Source of the DNA: Acidimicrobiia bacterium | GTDB lineage: Bacteria > Actinomycetota > Acidimicrobiia > Spongiisociales > UBA5794 | Assembly (NCBI GenBank): GCA_013001485.1 | Contig: JABDMN010000068.1 | Location: 1-7,645 of the forward strand | Length of the DNA: 7,645 nt | Direction: 5' to 3' | Shown: in pieces, positions 5,906-7,645 of the stretch | Layout of the letters: each line of letters begins with the position of its first letter | Numbering within the stretch: the stretch's first letter is position 1 | The notes under the pieces: model-generated | The model's database searches: none | What the model was told of the DNA's origin: nothing | What the model saw: the letters and a program-made list of their open reading frames with translations, nothing else | Position numbers and translations under genes: made by a program

Positions 5906-6829
5906 GTGATAGACCTGCGTGACATCGAGGCCGCCCGTCTCAAGCTCTCGCCGCACCTTCTCCGCACCCCAACGGTGGTGTCGTCTGCGGTGTCCCGCCG
6001 ACTCGGAAGGCGCACCCGACTCAAGCTGGAGAGCCTCCAGGTCACTGGATCGTTCAAGCCAAGAGGCGCCATCAACCAGGTGATGTCCCGCGGTGAGGTG
6101 GACAGAGGCGTGGTGGGTGTCAGCGGCGGCAATTTCGCCCAGGGCCTGGCCTATGCGGGCCACCAGCTGGGAGTACCGGTGACAGTGGTGATGCCCTCGA
6201 ACACTCCGTCGAACTACGTCGACGGCACCCGCGAATGGGGAGCCCAGATCATGTTCGTCGACACCATCGCTGAAGCTTTTGACGCCATCCCGGTGCTCGT
6301 CGCCGACGGGTGGACCGAGACTCATCCGTTCGATGACCCGGCGATGATGGCCGGCAACGGCACGCTGGGTCTCGAGGTATTGGAGGAAGCCCCCGACCTC
6401 ACCGACCTGGTGGTGTCGGTGGGAGGCGGTGGTCTGATCGCCGGTGTGGCATCAGCGGTGCGGGCTGCCCGCCATGACGTGAACATCTGGGCCGTCGAGA
6501 CGACCGGCGCCGACGCCCTGGCCCGAAGCATCGAAGCCGGAGAACCCGTCACCATCACGCCATCGTCGGTGGCCAAAACACTCGGTTCCCCGTACACCGC
6601 CGACGTGACGATCAAGATGGCCGGGACCGTCTTCGAGGACAACGTCGTGGTGGATGACGACGCTGCGCTCGAAGCGATGCGTTTCCTCGCCCTCGAGGGG
6701 AAGATCGTGGCCGAGCCCGCTGCCGCCTGCACACTCGCTGCGGCCGAGCAGCTCGGCGATCGACTCGGCGACTGCCCCGTCCTCGTGATCTGCGGCGGCA
6801 ACGTGGAACCAGGGCTTCTGAGTTCCTAG
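5906..6829 (+). CDS. Threonine/serine dehydratase-like PLP enzyme (fold type II, no ACT domain)
   Basis: A 307-aa fold-type II PLP enzyme of the threonine dehydratase / serine racemase / 3-hydroxyaspartate ammonia-lyase group. The Schiff-base lysine is K51 in GSFKPRGA (48-55). SGGNFAQG (73-80) is the substrate/carboxylate loop, VGGGGLIAG (172-180) is the phosphate-binding glycine loop, VAEPAAA follows near residue 270, and C296 in ICGGNV is the residue expected to face the pyridine nitrogen. Length matches catalytic-domain-only enzymes; there is no C-terminal ACT domain as in biosynthetic IlvA. Substrate is not determinable. An odd point is Phe in SGGNFAQG, where most relatives have His (GNHAQG). 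The start is a GTG at 5906 without a clear Shine-Dalgarno; no other start codon is seen upstream in this open frame, so a leaderless message is possible. It is divergent from msrA across 95 nt. Its last two codons and stop lie in a tandem repeat. Confidence 0.88.
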   Translation: MIDLRDIEAARLKLSPHLLRTPTVVSSAVSRRLGRRTRLKLESLQVTGSFKPRGAINQVMSRGEVDRGVVGVSGGNFAQGLAYAGHQLGVPVTVVMPSNTPSNYVDGTREWGAQIMFVDTIAEAFDAIPVLVADGWTETHPFDDPAMMAGNGTLGLEVLEEAPDLTDLVVSVGGGGLIAGVASAVRAARHDVNIWAVETTGADALARSIEAGEPVTITPSSVAKTLGSPYTADVTIKMAGTVFEDNVVVDDDAALEAMRFLALEGKIVAEPAAACTLAAAEQLGDRLGDCPVLVICGGNVEPGLLSS

Positions 6830-6855
6830 TCCCTAGTCCCTAGTCCCTAGTTCCT
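6821..6855 (+). repeat. Heptamer tandem repeat, five units (AGTYCCT)
   Basis: Five exact-phase 7-nt units follow each other: AGTTCCT at 6821, AGTCCCT at 6828, 6835 and 6842, and AGTTCCT at 6849; a decayed sixth unit (GGTCTGT) may follow at 6856. The first unit contains the last two codons and stop (AGT TCC TAG) of the PLP enzyme. Each junction contains CTAG, giving four copies at 6826, 6833, 6840 and 6847. Because the period is 7, TAG falls in all three frames, and because CTAG is its own reverse complement the same holds on the other strand. Confidence 0.92.
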
Positions 6856-6939
6856 GGTCTGTCCCTCTTGCCGGTGGCCGGTCGCCGGCAGCTGGTCGCC
6901 TGACTCAAGCTGGGTCGCCTTCCCGTCGATCTACCTCTC
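6856..6939. other. Intergenic stretch with three GGTCGCC copies
   Basis: This short non-coding stretch between two plus-strand genes holds three direct copies of GGTCGCC (6880-6886, 6894-6900, 6913-6919) and a weak inverted repeat, TTGCCGG (6868-6874) with CCGGCAG (6885-6891), which is not followed by a T run. I see no convincing terminator or promoter in it. Confidence 0.5.
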
Positions 6940-7455
6940 ATGCAGGTTGTCGCTATTGCTGCCGTTGCTGCTGGGCTCGTTGGGTTGGCCCGGTTGCTGA
7001 CGTTTCTCGATGGTCCGCGCGCCACGATGACTGTTCGTGTCCAGCGGTTCGCTCCCGAGGACATTGTCGAGGTCTCGAACACGTTGTCGAAGGTCTCGGC
7101 GATGTACGGCAAGTTCCGTAACCCCTCGGCTCGCACCGAAGGTCGCCGCATGCTCGGTGTTGCCGCCGATTCGGAGTGGGACATTCACTCGATCGCCACT
7201 GACGATTGCCCGGCCCTGGGCCGCCACACGTTCATCAAGTTCAACAACGGCCGCGTGTTCCGTCTGACCGGTGCCGAGGCGTTGGTGCTGGACGACATCG
7301 GTTCGCTAACGGCCTATCCCGAGGAGCTCCTCGGCTACACGCCACTCATGCATGTTGCCGAGGTGTTTGATCGTCCCGAGGGAGTCACCATCGCGTTCGA
7401 AGGCCCGCTGGGCCGGGTGTTGGTCAACGCCGACGCCGCCGTTTCTCTGGCCTAA
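6940..7455 (+). CDS. Hypothetical protein with hydrophobic N-terminus
   Basis: A 171-aa protein I do not recognise. Residues 2-23 are hydrophobic (MQVVAIAAVAAGLVGLARLL), which could be a membrane anchor; basic residues (R18, R27, R33) lie within or after it rather than before, so an N-out, C-in arrangement is more likely than a secretion signal. The remaining 140 residues look like a soluble domain with segments such as EDIVEVSNTLSKVSAMYGKF, RHTFIKFNNGRVFRLTG and LLGYTPLMHVAEVF; no catalytic motif is evident. The ATG at 6940 has no Shine-Dalgarno. An ATG at 7027 (MTVRVQRF) would remove the hydrophobic part and also lacks one. The opening codons are unusually rich in T-ending forms (GTT, GCT, ATT) compared with neighbours. 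Its stop (TAA, 7453-7455) overlaps the convergent gene. Coding reality is supported by an open frame that ends exactly at the transporter gene. Confidence 0.7.
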   Translation: MQVVAIAAVAAGLVGLARLLTFLDGPRATMTVRVQRFAPEDIVEVSNTLSKVSAMYGKFRNPSARTEGRRMLGVAADSEWDIHSIATDDCPALGRHTFIKFNNGRVFRLTGAEALVLDDIGSLTAYPEELLGYTPLMHVAEVFDRPEGVTIAFEGPLGRVLVNADAAVSLA

Positions 7456-7645
7456 CGGCCCGCCTCTAACGGCACTTCCAGCTTCAGTAGGCCCCACCGT
7501 TGCACCGCTGCGATAGAAACCACCACCAGCAGACCCCCGGCGACCTGGATCGCGGTGAGTGACTGGCTCAGGAAGACCCATGCCGTCGCCGCACCGATCA
7601 CGGGCTCGGCGGTGGCGATCACACCGACGATCCCCGATGGGACCC
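7452..7645 (-). CDS. EamA/DMT-family transporter, C-terminal part
   Basis: The last 63 codons of a minus-strand gene that enters from the right edge. The readable frame starts at 7643 and ends with TAG at 7452-7454. The peptide includes VPSGIVGVIATAEPVIGAA, then AWVFLSQSLTAIQVAGG, then a hydrophobic LLVVVSIAAV and a polar tail ending LEAGR. The order is typical of the final two helices of drug/metabolite transporters of the EamA type: A-EPV, small residues, W-FL-(E/Q)-L, then the Q--G motif and a last helix followed by a basic residue. Substrate is unknown. It overlaps the convergent plus-strand gene by 4 bp (7452-7455), leaving no room for an intergenic terminator. Confidence 0.82.
   Translation of the reverse strand, partial: VPSGIVGVIATAEPVIGAATAWVFLSQSLTAIQVAGGLLVVVSIAAVQRWGLLKLEVPLEAGR

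Noticed and set aside
5807..6325. Minus-strand open frame of 172 codons at the msrA/PLP-gene boundary
   Set aside because: It is antisense to the start of the PLP enzyme and overlaps the msrA start region; no recognisable domain.
6821..6855. The heptamer repeat as a CRISPR array or telomere-like element
   Set aside because: There are no spacers, units are only 7 nt, and the array is five units inside ordinary chromosomal context.
6868..6891. Inverted repeat TTGCCGG/CCGGCAG as a terminator after the PLP gene
   Set aside because: The stem is 6-7 bp with a 10-nt loop and no T run follows; it may be incidental in G+C-rich sequence.

Overview
The window is high-G+C bacterial DNA with dense, mostly co-directional genes, frequent GTG starts and stop/start overlaps. 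A deazaflavin(F420)-type reductase relative suggests an actinomycete-like host, perhaps an uncultured acidimicrobial lineage. That is an inference from gene content and style; there is no rRNA or other marker gene here.

Layout. Minus strand, 5810 down to 1, eight genes in a row: msrA (5160-5810); an unrecognised acidic protein (4621-5160); a small membrane-anchored LiaF-C/toast-rack-like protein (4128-4577); a short F420/quinone-reductase-like protein (3763-4131); beta-ureidopropionase (2863-3705); a class III aminotransferase (1559-2854); dihydropyrimidinase (124-1545); and the first 40 codons of mmsA (1-120). The largest internal gap is 57 nt, so this may be one transcript or two adjacent ones. 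Plus strand, divergent from msrA: a threonine-dehydratase-fold PLP enzyme (5906-6829), then a short heptamer tandem repeat (6821-6855) that supplies the PLP gene's stop codon, then an unrecognised protein with a hydrophobic N-terminus (6940-7455). At the right edge a convergent minus-strand gene, the C-terminus of an EamA/DMT-type transporter (7452-7643), overlaps the preceding gene by 4 bp.

How the genes work together. The four left-hand genes form a recognisable catabolic route: dihydrouracil (or dihydrothymine) is opened by dihydropyrimidinase, decarbamoylated by beta-ureidopropionase to beta-alanine (or 3-aminoisobutyrate), transaminated to malonate (or methylmalonate) semialdehyde, and converted by MmsA to acetyl-CoA (or propionyl-CoA). 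The initial dihydropyrimidine dehydrogenase is not in the window. The four genes headed by msrA look like a separate redox/envelope-stress group. A sequence resembling a SigR/SigH thiol-stress promoter sits upstream of msrA at a workable distance.

No CRISPR array, insertion sequence, tRNA, rRNA or phage gene is visible, and no stretch over 300 bases lacks a gene. The pyrimidine operon is well explained by known biochemistry. The less explained items are the six-frame-stop heptamer repeat, the unrecognised msrA-coupled protein, the candidate msrA promoter, and the unrecognised protein at 6940-7455.
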